Positions 22,011-32,329 of a stretch of DNA of 64,000 nucleotides are shown here, one piece after another. Origin of the DNA: Typhlomys cinereus (taxonomy: Eukaryota > Chordata > Mammalia > Rodentia > Platacanthomyidae); the NCBI GenBank assembly GCA_023101885.1, contig JALPQD010000089.1, forward strand, positions 2,279,087-2,343,086, in the 5' to 3' direction. A program made the position numbers and the translations under genes. Numbering within the stretch: position 1 is the first letter of the stretch; each line of letters begins with the position of its first letter. The notes under the pieces are model-generated. The model did no database searches, was not told where the DNA came from, and worked only from the letters and a program-made list of their open reading frames with translations.

Positions 22011-23297
22011 TTTCTCAGTCAGTAGTCTTGTGCTACACACTTCTGAATTTAAGAAAGTAGATAGCTTGTAGTTTTCAACTATAATTATTAGAAACTTCAT
22101 ATAAATGATACATTTTTACATCTTTAACCTTTGTAGATTTTGCATGGGAGCTGCAGGAGTCTTCTCTGTGTCCTTCTTCCTCATTCATGCCTTTAATCCC
22201 CTGTGAAATAGCCTTATATTTTAGATTACACTACTCAAGATGAAAAATGGTTTTGATATACTTTGGGATTCTCTGTATTTTACCTCTGATTGGCTTTAAA
22301 TAGCAGACACACTCTACTTTTCACATTATACTTATGTATGGAGGAAAATTTTAAAAACGAGAAAAATCACAGCTATCAGGAAGTACAGCCTCTATGAATT
22401 AATGTTTCACAAAAATAAACAGCAGCTGTTTCAATGTTTAGACCATTAGCAAATTTCTTCAAAAAAAGAATTAGCAGAGTCCCATGACCCAGCCACTCTA
22501 AATGCTGCATTGAACTGGTACCAAAAGAGTACATTGTTATTTTGTCACAATGCTCCTTTATTTATGTTGCACCAAGGGGTGGAGCACAGATCAGAATACC
22601 GATATGGGTATCATCATGGTAAGGTGTTTCTGTCTTTTTCCTTACTCCATTTGTTTTAATAAACATTAGTTACTTTGTGCTGTGCTCATAGGATGGAGGC
22701 ATATGCAGGTGTATGCAAGGGAGCCTGCTCCTTCATTGCTTACATTCTGTTTTGAAGAGAAGGGCACCGAACAAGTAAGGCCACCATACTTTAATAAATA
22801 CAATAGTAACAGTGTTTTCCTATAGAGACACAGGTGCTAAATGAGCATTAGCAGGAAGGACAGCATGAGCTCCCCTGGGAAGGGACTATTATTGGAGCAT
22901 TGCTTTCTTCAGTAGGTGACATTTGGACTTCTGCATGGCAGGCAGGGCCCCAGAATTTCTGAATAAAAGAAACCGAGGGATGGCAATCTGGTGGAAAAGA
23001 AGCCTAGAAGCCTTTGGGGAAAGGGTTCCAATTGAAACAAACTCACTTAACTTCTGAAATTATAATTGTATATTTAGGGAGGTTTGGAAGAGATGGTGCT
23101 TAATGTACCCTAGAGAATGATCAATAGAAATCATGTGAAAGGTTGCAGTGAAATAAAAAAACATGCCCAAGGGACCCAAGCTGGGTACATAATCAAGGTC
23201 TGTGTGGATCATGAGCAAGGCTGATATGCTTAGGAAAGTTAAGGTAGCATAGAGCAGGTTAAGACCCAGGCACACACTTTGAAGATGGTCTGGGGAT
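22011..23297. other. unassigned sequence, partly old repeat
   Basis: No gene seen. The part from about 22690 to 23297, continuing after the L1 cluster at about 25868-26160, has the wording of an old mammal-wide repeat (AGGTGACATTTGGACTTCTG and similar), but I cannot name it with confidence. Confidence 0.4.
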
Positions 23298-23300
23298 AAG

Positions 23301-23313
23301 AATTCCCATCCAA
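23301..23313. repeat. L1 target site, copy 1 of 3
   Basis: AATTCCCATCCAA. The match to 25649-25661 extends leftwards, giving a TSD of about 17 bp. A third copy with one mismatch is at 25855-25867. Confidence 0.9.
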
Positions 23314-23356
23314 AATTAAAATGTCTAACAAATATCTTTAAAAATGCTCCACTTCC

Positions 23357-24099
23357 GCTGGACATTGCGCAGGGCATGCAAAGTCCCATTATGATTGCAT
23401 TGGCCCCAACTATTGTTGAGAATCTTGCAAATCGTTGTTCCTCCCATCCTTTTGCTCTTACACTCTTACCACCCCCTCTTCCGCAAATGTCCCTGAGCTT
23501 CAGGATGGGGAGAGATTACTCTGGCCTAGTTCTATGTGATTGATATTGAGTCTCTCAAGTTCTGGATTGTGGTTTGTTGATTTTCTTTTGCAGTTTTGCT
23601 GCTCCTGCAATGCCCTTCACTCCATCCTGCTGGGCACTGTATGTCACTCCCTGGCCAGAGACAAAAAGCTGTTAAACTGGAGTCTTGTTATAATAGCACA
23701 TTCAAGGGCAGATGTAATAAAAGTAGGAAACCTCAGTGAGGGAGGGGTCCATCACCCATTTGCAAAATGATTACTTTTTATCTGCTAGACTATAGGCCCT
23801 CCCCTTCTGGTGAGATCAGGAAAGAACGTCTGTGAACTTAACCAGGTTTCTCATTACTTACTTGCAGACCTTGATGGAGGCCTATTTTCTCTGCTGTAAC
23901 ATGGTCCCCTCTCTCCTTGTTTCTGGTGTGGCCCTCCTACCCCATCTCTCTTGTTCATACTTCTTGCAATTACTGTGTTACATAGGTTTACTTTTGAGTG
24001 ACTCAATGTGGGCTGGGTGAGTTTGGTACTAGGAGCCACCTATTAGGGAGTACATACGGCGCTTAATTTTCTGGGTTTGGGATACTTCACTTAATATAA
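23357..24099 (-). mobile_element. internal L1 fragment in inverted orientation
   Basis: A minus-strand L1 piece covering the middle of the 3' UTR back into the ORF2 end (ACTTCACTTAATATAA at its right edge). It lacks both an A-tail and a 5' end. It sits inside the sense L1 and is bracketed by a 4-base TTCC (23353-23356 and 24100-24103). Its wording (GGCCCCAACTATTGTTGAG) follows the subfamily at 1-611 rather than its host L1 (CAAGTTAGGG in sense), so it did not simply fold back from its host. See findings. Confidence 0.85.
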
Positions 24100-24103
24100 T
24101 TCC

Positions 24104-24638
24104 TTAGCCATCAGGGAAATGCAAATCAAAACTTCCCTGAGATATCATCTCACCCCAGTCAGGATGGCAAAAATCCACAATACAAACAACAACAAATGCT
24201 GGAGAGGATGTGGAGACAGGGAAACTCTCCTACATTGCTGGTGGGAATGCAGGCTCATACAGCCACTCTGGTGAGCCGTCTGGAGATTCTTAAAGAAATT
24301 AAAGATTGAAATGCCATATGAATGACCCTGCTATCCCACTTTTGGGAATAACCCCCCATACAGCAGAGGTTCACCTCGATAGCACAAGCACGACCATGTT
24401 CATAGCAGCACTGTTTACAATAGCAAAGTCATGGAATCAACCCAAATGTCCAACAGTTGACGAGTGGATAAGGAAACTGTGGTACATCTATACAATGGAG
24501 TACTACTCAGCCATCAAAAATGATGAATTATTGGAATTTGCTGGGAAATGGATGTCATTAGAAACGATTATATTAAGTGAAGTATCCCAGATCCAGAAAA
24601 TTAAGCGCCATATGTACTCCCTAATAGGTGGCTCCTAG
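24104..24638 (+). pseudogene. L1 ORF2p C-terminus remnant
   Basis: Encodes the C-terminal end of ORF2p over two frames. The Cys-rich motif region comes first (about 24180-24280). From 24306 an open frame carries [34 protein letters not shown] and a closing MYSLIGGS stop. Start and frame changes show it is a fragment. Non-functional part of the split L1. Confidence 0.85.
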
Positions 24639-25661
24639 TACCAAACCCACCCAGCCCACCTAGAGACAGTAATTCCAAGGATTATGAATAGGAGGAATGG
24701 GGTAAGAGGGCCACACCAGAAACAAGGAGAGAAGGGACCATGTTACAGCAGAGAAAATAGGCCTCCATCAAGGACTCAAATAAGTAATGAGACATCTGAT
24801 TAAGTTCAGAGACTTTTGTTCCTGATCATTTACTACTGAGGGGGTATGATCTCACCAGAAGAGGAGGGCATTTAGTCTGGCAGATAAAAAGTAACCGTTG
24901 TGCAAATTGGTGATAGACCCCTCCCTCACTGTGGTTTCCCACTTTTATTACATCTACCTTTGAATGTGCTTTTATCACAAGACTCTAGTTTAACAACTTT
25001 TTGTCTCTGGCCGGGGGTAACATACAGTGCCCACCAGGATGGAGTGAAAGGCATTGCAGGAGCAGCAAAACTGCAAAAGAAAACCAACAAACCACAATCC
25101 AGAACTTCAGAGACTCTATATCAACCACCTAGAACTAGGCCAGAGTAATCTCTCCCCATCCTGAAGCTCAGGGAAATTTGCGGAAGATGGGGCGGTAAGA
25201 GTGTAAGAGCAAAAGGATGGGAGGAGCAATGATATGTAAGTTACTCCATACAAGTTAGGGCTGAAGCAATCATAATTGGACTTTACATGCCCTGTGCATT
25301 GTCCAACACACTATTGACTCCACAAAGTCTAGCATCTGCTAAAGGCACCAAGATCTTTGGAGGCAAGGGATTGGCAGCCACAGCAATGTTCCTATACCTA
25401 AGGGGAACACGGGAAAGGGTTCAGGGAAAGGCCACTGGGTCCTTGTACGTCATCGGAGAGGAGGGCCCAGAGGAAAATCAGGCATGCACAAGAAAGGACT
25501 CTCTGGGAATTGGGGCGGGAGGCACTGGGGGATGGGAAGGGAGGAGCAGCGGGTACGGGGGGGGGGGAGGGAGGAAGGGAGGGAACTGGTGTACCTATTA
25601 AGTTTGTATGAGCTGAAATAATAAAAAATGTATTAATAAAAAAAAAAGAATTCCCATCCAA

Positions 25662-25854
25662 AGTTTTACATTCACACTAAAGGATGCTCCAGGGAGCGGG
25701 GGAGGGGGCACTGGGAGAAAGGGAGGGAGATGGGGGAAAGAAAGGGGAAAAGGGGTGAGGAAGCAAGGGGGTCCAGGGAGGGGTGGAGGGAGGGAGGGGA
25801 CCGGAGTACCTATTAAGTTTGTATGACTGGAAACAATAAATAAATTAATTAAAA
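25662..25854 (+). mobile_element. short L1 3' tail (193 bp)
   Basis: A heavily 5'-truncated L1: ACTAAAGGATGCTCCAGGG, a G-rich tract, then GTACCTATTAAGTTTGTATG and an A-rich AATAAATAAATTAATTAAAA tail. It sits directly behind the split L1 and uses the same target sequence (25649-25661 before it, 25855-25867 after it). The tail wording resembles the copies at 26478 and 58443. Confidence 0.85.
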
Positions 25855-25867
25855 AATTTCCATCCAA

Positions 25868-26464
25868 TGAAACATTGTTGACAGGTATTGGGTAAGGTGA
25901 TACCCATCACATTTCATTTGAGGACTTGCTTTAACTGGGTGTGAGCTGAAGCAAGGGTACATGCCAGGGACCAGTTAAGAAGCTATTTCATCATCCACAG
26001 GGAAATTATGTTAGCTTAAGCTATTGTGACCATGACAGTGATTGAAAGAAACAGACCAATATGATACTTAAGTAGGCAGACAGAGACTGCAAGATGTGCT
26101 TTGATATGCTAAGAGAGACCTGGGAAACTTACTAAAGAAGTGACATTAGTTTGATCTCAAAACCTGAGAACACATTACTTGTTGCAGTGTAGCTCAGCAC
26201 GTAGATTCAATTGCTAAAATATGCAAATTATAAGTGATTATTATCTTTTCACTATTGTTCTCAGAATCTCTAAAAATTGTCACATAATTAGTGTTCTGAT
26301 TTAGGTGATGATGCTACTAAATGTATTAGAATGTAATAAAGCTACATTTCCTGAAAAATTTTATAATTTAGTCTTATCACTAATTTTAATTACTTATCTC
26401 CCCAAGCCTCCACCAACATCAAGTATTCTTTGCAAATTTGGAGCATCTTAAAGTTTTTAAATTT
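25868..26464. other. unassigned sequence
   Basis: No gene. The first 300 bp may continue the old repeat seen before 23297. Confidence 0.4.
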
Positions 26465-26477
26465 TTTTGCTATTGAA

Positions 26478-27969
26478 ATCCACAATACAAACAACACCAA
26501 GTGCTGGAGAGGATGTGGAGAGAGGGGAACTCTCCTACATTGCTGGTGGGAATGCAGGCTCATACAACCAACCACTCTGGCAAGCCATCTGGCGATTCTT
26601 AAAGAAGTTAAAGATTGAAATACCATATGACCCTGCTATTCCACTTTTGGGAATAACCCCCCATACAGCAAAAATTCGCCTTAATAGCACAAGCATGACC
26701 ATGTTCATAGCAGCACTGTTTACAATACCAAAGTCATGGAATCAGCTCAAATGTCCAACAGTTGACGAGTGGATAAGGAAAATGTAGTACATTTATACCA
26801 TGGAATACTACTCAGCCATCAAAAATGATGAATTAATGGAATTTGCCGGGAAATGGATGGAATTAGAAACAATTATATTGAGTGAAGTATCCCAGACACG
26901 GAAAATTAAGTGTCGAATATACTCTCTAATAGGTGGATCCTGGTACCAAACCCACTAAGAGACACTCAAAGACAAATCTCTGTAATAGCTACAGTAATTG
27001 CAAAGATTATGAACAGGAGGGATGGGGAAGAAGGGCCCCACCAGAAACAAGGAGAGAGGGGACCATGTTACAGCAGAGAAAATAGGCCACCATCAAGGAC
27101 TGCAAGTAAGTAATGAGACATCTGGTTAAGTTCACAGACTTTCCTTCCTGATCATTTGCAACTGATGGGGTATGATCTCACCAGAAGGGGAGGGCATATA
27201 GGCTGCCAGATAGAAAGTAACCATTTTGCAAATGGGTGATTGACCCCTCTCTCACTGCAGTCTCCTACTTTTATTCCATCTACCTTTGAATATACTCTTA
27301 TAACAAGACTCTAATTTATCAGGTTTTTATCTCTGGGCAGGGTGTGACATCCAATACCCATCAGGGTGGAGCCAAGGGCATTGCAGGAGCAGCAAAACTG
27401 AGAAAAAAAAATCAACAAACCATAATTCAGAACATCAGAGACTCTATATCAACCACCTGGAACTGGGCCAGCCTAATCTCTCCCCATCCTGAAGCTCAGG
27501 GAAATTTGTGGAAGAGGGGGTAGTCAGATTGTAAGAGCACAAGGGTGGGAGGAGCAATGATATGCAACATACTCCACACAAGTTAGGGCCGAAGCAATCA
27601 TAATGGGACTTTGCATGACCTGCACTATGTACAACACATTATTGACCCCACAAAGTCTAGCATGGACTAAAGGCACTAAGATCCTTGGAGGCTAGGGACT
27701 GACAGTCACAGTAGTGTTCTTAAGCTTAAGGGGAACACAGGAAAGGGTTCTGGGAAATGCCCCTGGGTCCTTGCACCTCATTGGAGAGGAGGACCCAGAG
27801 GTGAGTTTGGCATGCTCATTAAAGGATGCTCCACGGATTGGCGGGGGGAGGTATTAAGGGATGGGGAAGGGGGAGGGGAGGGGGAGGGAGGAAGGGGACC
27901 GGTGTACCTGTTAAGTTTGTATGTGTGAAAATAATAATAATAATAAATTTTTTATAAAACAGAAAAAAA
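26478..27969 (+). mobile_element. 5'-truncated L1 with 13-bp TSD
   Basis: Sense L1 starting inside ORF2 (AATCCACAATACAAACAACA) and running through the ORF2 C-terminus, the full 3' UTR, a G-rich tract (about 27838-27898) and an (AAT)n/A-rich tail. The TSD is TTTTGCTATTGAA at 26465-26477 and TTTTGCTATTAAA at 27970-27982 (one mismatch). The ORF2 end (26467-26787 frame) keeps the Cys-rich motif ([15 protein letters not shown] in a shifted frame) and ITPHTAKIRLNSTS but is broken by a stop. About 1.5 kb, dead on arrival. Confidence 0.9.
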
Positions 27970-27982
27970 TTTTGCTATTAAA

Positions 27983-29696
27983 TTGACTATCCAGGTTAAA
28001 TTTCTGTATCACTAAAAGTGTCAAAACCCTACTTATTTTTAGTTTCATAAGACTTATTACTGCATTGGATCAAGTTTTCTAGAAGTCATTTAGAACTCAT
28101 ATGTGAAATACTGTTGACCTTCTCATTTGCAAAAGTAAAATGCGAATGGTTCTAGCTATTGACTAACCAAATTGGTATAGAAGAGTACTTTTATCTTGGG
28201 TTCTATAAAATTTCTAATTGTTTTTCACTTTTCAAATCAAAGAAAATTATATCTAATGCGTTCTCTGATAATTTCACCTGTGGTTTCTGAAAGGTTCTTA
28301 CTTTCCAGTCATCTTTGTGCAAGCATTTAACTCTCCTTTTTAATTAATATTTAAATTTCCATATGCACAGAGTGCCTGAAAGAAATTTTATCTGCAAAAA
28401 CGATCGGCATTCTACTTCAGTGCAGCTCAATTTATGTCATGGTTCATTGCTGTTATTTATTTTTATTAAACTAGTCAGGCCAGGGCATTAGTTTTGAAAT
28501 CTGCTTTAAAGCTAGTAGTTGTCTGTGAAGCCAGTGCCAGGTCAAAGAGAGTTCAATAGGATCATCTCATCTAGGCTGCCTGGTGCACCATCTGCCCAAG
28601 TTAAATCTCAATGATAAGCAGGATGTGTACTCACACGTCACTAATTCTTGTTTTTCCAGAATTTTACCTCATCTCAAGGCTATTACAGCTGTCCAATTAC
28701 AAATGATAAAATTGGATTATTGTTAATTTGTGGGTCTGTCTTTTGGTACACAGGGCTAGTTGGATGTATTTATCTGTTTAAGTGGTATATGTTCAGATTC
28801 AGAAAGCCAAATGTCCTGTTGGAAAAGTAAAAGTAAATCTTGGATGGAAATACAAGAAGATTAAAATTAGTTAACTTCCGGGAAATTGTGATTTCAATAG
28901 AGCTCTTTGGTGAACTTTAAAAAAGTATGCTACAATTTTAATTATCTTTGCAAGAAAGTAATATTGACTAAGCAATATGTATTTATTTATCTAGTAATAA
29001 ATGACAAGCTAACCTTGTGAAAATAGAAATCCTAGGTTCCTTGTGATGAGAAGACATAGCTCATTCCAAATAAACCATTCCTATCAAGTTTAGGCTCCTT
29101 TGAAGATTTATAGTATTTAGAGTAGCGCCCAGCCAGGAAATTTTCTGTCTTGCTGCATACCATTATAAAAGTGTGATGGATGTACACTGACCTTTTTATG
29201 CAGATTGATTCTTATTCTTGAGAGATACATGGTGAGAAAGGAACATGTCTTCCCTGAACATGCCAATGGGCCTTTGAGCAATGATCCCTGTCTGAATGGC
29301 TAGAGAGGCATCTATGGTCAGATGAGATGAGAGGAAGCCACACTTTTCAGTTCCTGACATTGCCATTCAGGAGCAACGGCATCGCCATATCGCATCCAGT
29401 GTGAGCATAGAGCCATGCATCATGGTGACATCAGACAGCTCTGAAGTCTTACAGGACTTTATATGACCTGGAAGTCTTTTCAGCCATTAGTTATCACCTG
29501 ACCCACAATAACTAAGGAGGTTTCAGTGTCCTGTTGTGATTCCTTCACCTGGATCTTAATGTCTTAACATTGATTTGCCTTCTTGAGTCTCTTTAAGGAG
29601 GAAAGATATTAATACCATAATTATTTCTGCTGAATGTTTCGTTTATTCATATTTTTCGGACAAGCATTCTTTACAAGATCACCCTCTCAAAACCAG
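27983..29696. other. unassigned intronic-type sequence
   Basis: No gene or clear repeat. AT-rich with short open frames only; the longest (28648-28830) has no recognisable features. Confidence 0.45.
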
Positions 29697-29712
29697 CACC
29701 AAGATTAATCTT

Positions 29713-30004
29713 TTTTAAAAATTTTTTATTATTATTTATTTAACTGTGCGCATGTGCATGTGTATGTGCGCACGCGCATGTGTGTGTGTGTCTGTGTATG
29801 TGTAGAACCACGGACGAATTCGTGAACCACCATGGACGCCCCCACCTCCTTCTGCCCTGGGATTCACAGGCTCCGCCCTACCAGGACCAGAAGCGCAGGC
29901 CGCCCGGGCTTCCGCCTGGCGTCTATGCATGGGATCTGGGATCTGAACTCAGGACCTTCCGCCTGCAAGGCGGAAGCTTAACCCCTGAGCCACCTCTCCA
30001 GCCC
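29713..30004 (-). mobile_element. B2-like SINE, long form, 16-bp TSD
   Basis: A young reverse-oriented copy. The tRNA-like head is at the right (CCTGAGCCACCTCTCCAGCCC in reverse), the GC-rich body in the middle, and a GT-rich then A/T tail at the left. A perfect 16-bp TSD, CACCAAGATTAATCTT, lies at 29697-29712 and 30005-30020. At 292 bp it keeps a central block of about 105 bp that the copy at 60224 lacks, so it is a good full-length reference for the family. Confidence 0.92.
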
Positions 30005-30288
30005 CACCAAGATTAATCTTAAATGAATAGTTGGTTTCTTTAAGTTGCATTGGCGAATTGAGCACAATGTCTAAAAAGTTAGTCATCTCCTTCATTCCTT
30101 TACTCTTCACCTGGATATTTACATGCACCTCCCAAACCAAGAAAACAAATAAAAATAAAAGAACAACTATAGTTAATCTACTATGTGCTTATTAATATAC
30201 TAAAGTCCTTGGGGGAAACAATATTGGTAAGACATCAAGATTTGCTCATCGCTCCATTGCTCATAAATATTTTAGGTTATATTTATTT

Positions 30289-30467
30289 GTTTGTTTGCTT
30301 TTGAGTCAGGGTCTTGATATTTAGGCAGAAGCAATCAATATTTAGTCCTACCTAGCCTCAATCTCACTATATAACGCAGACTGATATCAAACTCTCAACA
30401 ATCTTTCTACCTCTGCTTTAGTCTCCTGAGTGCCGGGATTATAGACATACATCACCATGCCTGACCA
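30289..30467 (-). mobile_element. B1 SINE
   Basis: Reverse B1: TTGAGTCAGGGTCTTGATAT at the tail side, a middle CTCACTATATAACGCAGACTG, and GAGTGCCGGGATTATAGACA with CACCATGCCTGAC at the head. A small internal insertion lies near 30325-30350. 7SL-RNA-derived. Moderately diverged. Confidence 0.85.
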
Positions 30468-31449
30468 GATTTCTTCCTCTGAACTTCTTTTTGTTGGTCA
30501 TTATTTTTAGTGAAAGCGTTTGCATACCTTCTCTACCAGGAGATATAGAGAGGCTCCTGCTCCTTTCTTCCTGGGCTTTTGAATCTGACAGTGATTTACT
30601 AGGGGCCTGGCATACAGCTATAGAACATTCAGATGCTGAAGCCTGCAGGAGGCATTTGCCAACTGAGGCAGAAATAGGTGCACAAGACCCCAGAACCTGG
30701 TCAGTCTGTTGGTGAGGGAGGAGGGTTGATGGCCTCTGATTGTCTATAGCTAAACCAGATAAACCTTGGGGTAAACTATTTTTGTTCTTAGATAGATGGC
30801 AACTTACTTTCAATCAAACCAATATTATTCCACTGGCCATTAGTATGGATATTTTTTATTTTAAGTAAATTTTTAGGCATTTCTCTACTGTCTTTTCCTC
30901 TATTGAAAAATATTATGAACGGATTCACAAACATGCTGACATTTGAAAACAATCATGGCTTCTTTGGAAGGCAGTTGCTTTAAATTGGATAGATTTCACT
31001 CATTCTTAATACAGAATTTTGAAAATTATGTCTTAGGAATCCAAATACTATGGTAGGCTTGGAGACATGTTTCACTTTAAAAGGCAGACTTTCTGTGGTA
31101 AATGTATTTGTTGTGGTAAAGTAGTTGAAAGGAAATCCTCAGAATAATTTGGGCTAAGGAAAAATACTGTTTTAGAGTCAACCGACCTCTCCATTAGGAA
31201 TCTTGAAAATCATCGCATTTTGAAAAAGAAAGAATTAATAGTAGCTTATAGTAGAAATAATACGTACTTTAATTATGACTCGCAGTTGTGATTTGAAATG
31301 AATTAAAACTCCAAATTTGAGAGAATTCTAAAGTAATGCTGTGACCTTTATCGGTTTTCAGAACTAATTGATGATTTTTGGAGTTAATATTGATGCACTT
31401 ATTTCATTAGCTCCTGATCCAGCCTGCCTCTGGCAACTTCTCCAGATAA
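30468..31449. other. unassigned sequence upstream of the putative exon
   Basis: No gene signal. A 74-codon frame (30491-30715) overlaps a 124-codon frame on the other strand, and neither is recognisable. Confidence 0.4.
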
Positions 31450-32010
31450 GTGATTCCCATAAATGGTGAACATTTCCTTTGCAGGTTAACTTTCCCATCC
31501 ATTTGTAATGCTCGTGCAGTAGTTTTTCAGCCTAGACGCCCCGTCACTGGAAAGAAGGGACCTGCTATTCGGAGAAGTTCTCTGTCCTGGGACTTGTATT
31601 TTGCATGTGGGGCCAGGGAGGAGAGGGGAAAAGTCAGGGTGCCAATTTGTAAGGAGTGTTCATTACTGTGGGGCTCCATCCAAAAAAAGCGCTTGCAACA
31701 TAGTGTACAGTCTTGTAGCCCAGCTGTGTGGAGCATTGATTGCTTCTGCCTAGAGCAGGGATACTGTCAAGTTGCTCTGTGAGTTGAGTCATCTATTGAC
31801 AAAGAGCTACCAGCCCGCAGATAATGCTGTGCTGTGCTGTTCTCGCTGCTCCTGCTGCTCCCACGATGCCCAGCGTATAGCAGCTGTCAAACACACAGGC
31901 ATCCACGGGGGGAAAAAGGACTTTTACAACTGCCTGGAAGAAAGGGGCGTGAGGGAGGAAGCCTTGCTGTGCAAAGCTGACCAAAGAACAAGAGTAGGCA
32001 TCCGGGCAGT
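31450..32010 (+). promoter_or_regulatory. probable 5' UTR and promoter region of the DLG2-like first exon
   Basis: This is the only non-repeat block in the window with raised GC content and scattered CpGs, and it leads directly into the ATG at 32011. No TATA box or CpG island is obvious. TTTCCTTTGCAG ending at 31484 could serve as a splice acceptor, so the transcript might start further upstream. A long frame at 31772-32014 meets the ATG but has no ATG of its own, so it is not a normal upstream ORF. The UTR role is inferred from position. Confidence 0.45.
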
Positions 32011-32319
32011 ATGAATGCATACCTCACCAAGCAACACAGCTGCAGCCGGGGGTCGGATGGGACGGATGCCGGCAGAAGTGCGCCCACCCTGCTCAGGGAT
32101 GCCCACTGTGCCTGTGACTGGCAGAGGAACTCTCAGGGGCTCGGGTACAGTTCTCAGACCATGCCTTCCTCAGGACCTGGGGGTCCAGCTTCGACCAGGA
32201 CCAAGCTGGTCACCTTGTGGGACAGTGTGCGGAAAAGCCCCCACAAAACAAGCTCCAGGGGCGGAAGCAGTCGTGGGGAGCGTTGTGCCTGCCCGCATGG
32301 CTGGTTCAGCTCTGCACAG
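32011..32319 (+). CDS. DLG2: probable alternative first coding exon of DLG2 (PSD-93)
   Basis: 103 codons from an ATG with A at -3 to CAG at a GTGAGA donor, ending in phase 0. The peptide begins MNAYLTKQHSCSRG, contains QGLGYSSQTMPSSGPGGPAS and LWDSVRKSPHKTS, and ends CACPHGWFSSAQ. From memory this matches an alternative N-terminus of DLG2 (PSD-93/Chapsyn-110), a membrane-associated guanylate kinase that clusters NMDA receptors and potassium channels at synapses through PDZ, SH3 and GK domains. Those domains would come from downstream exons outside the window. The segment is Ser- and Cys-rich with no domain of its own. It is conserved-looking, unlike neighbouring frames. A shifted ATG at 32015 opens an overlapping frame that I reject. 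DLG2 spans about 2 Mb in mammals, which fits the gene-poor surroundings. Confidence 0.62.
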
Positions 32320-32326
32320 GTGAGAC
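32317..32326 (+). other. splice donor of the putative exon
   Basis: CAG|GTGAGACT, with the intron beginning at 32320. Strong match to the mammalian donor consensus. Translation past it (VRLFFP...) loses its conserved look and becomes T-rich. Confidence 0.65.
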
Positions 32327-32329
32327 TTT

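Larger units (their letters stand above)
23314..25648 (+). mobile_element. 5'-truncated L1 split by an inverted L1 piece
   Basis: A sense L1 begins inside ORF2 (TTAAAATGTCTAACAAATAT, 23315 on), breaks after ...CTCCACTTCC at 23356, and resumes at 24104 with TTAGCCATCAGGGAAATGC, the very next bases of L1 as seen in the minus-strand copy near 10840. It then runs through the ORF2 end, 3' UTR and G-rich tract to an A-rich tail at 25620-25648. TSDs of about 17 bp at 23298 and 25646 bracket the whole. The 743 bp between the halves is an opposite-strand L1 fragment, annotated separately. Its 3' UTR wording groups with the full-length L1 at 9269. A deletion of about 29 bp lies near 24662 relative to that copy. 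Confidence 0.88.

Noticed and set aside
23060..23389. 109-codon minus-strand frame
   Set aside because: It runs from unassigned sequence into the split L1 and crosses a retroelement junction, so it cannot be an ancestral gene.
31772..32014. Possible upstream ORF overlapping the ATG at 32011 through an ATGA junction
   Set aside because: The frame contains no ATG; it opens on TTG, so it is not a normal mammalian upstream ORF.
32015..32323. Alternative 102-codon frame from the second ATG
   Set aside because: It overlaps the DLG2-like frame and lacks the recognised peptide. The shared GC-rich composition explains its openness.
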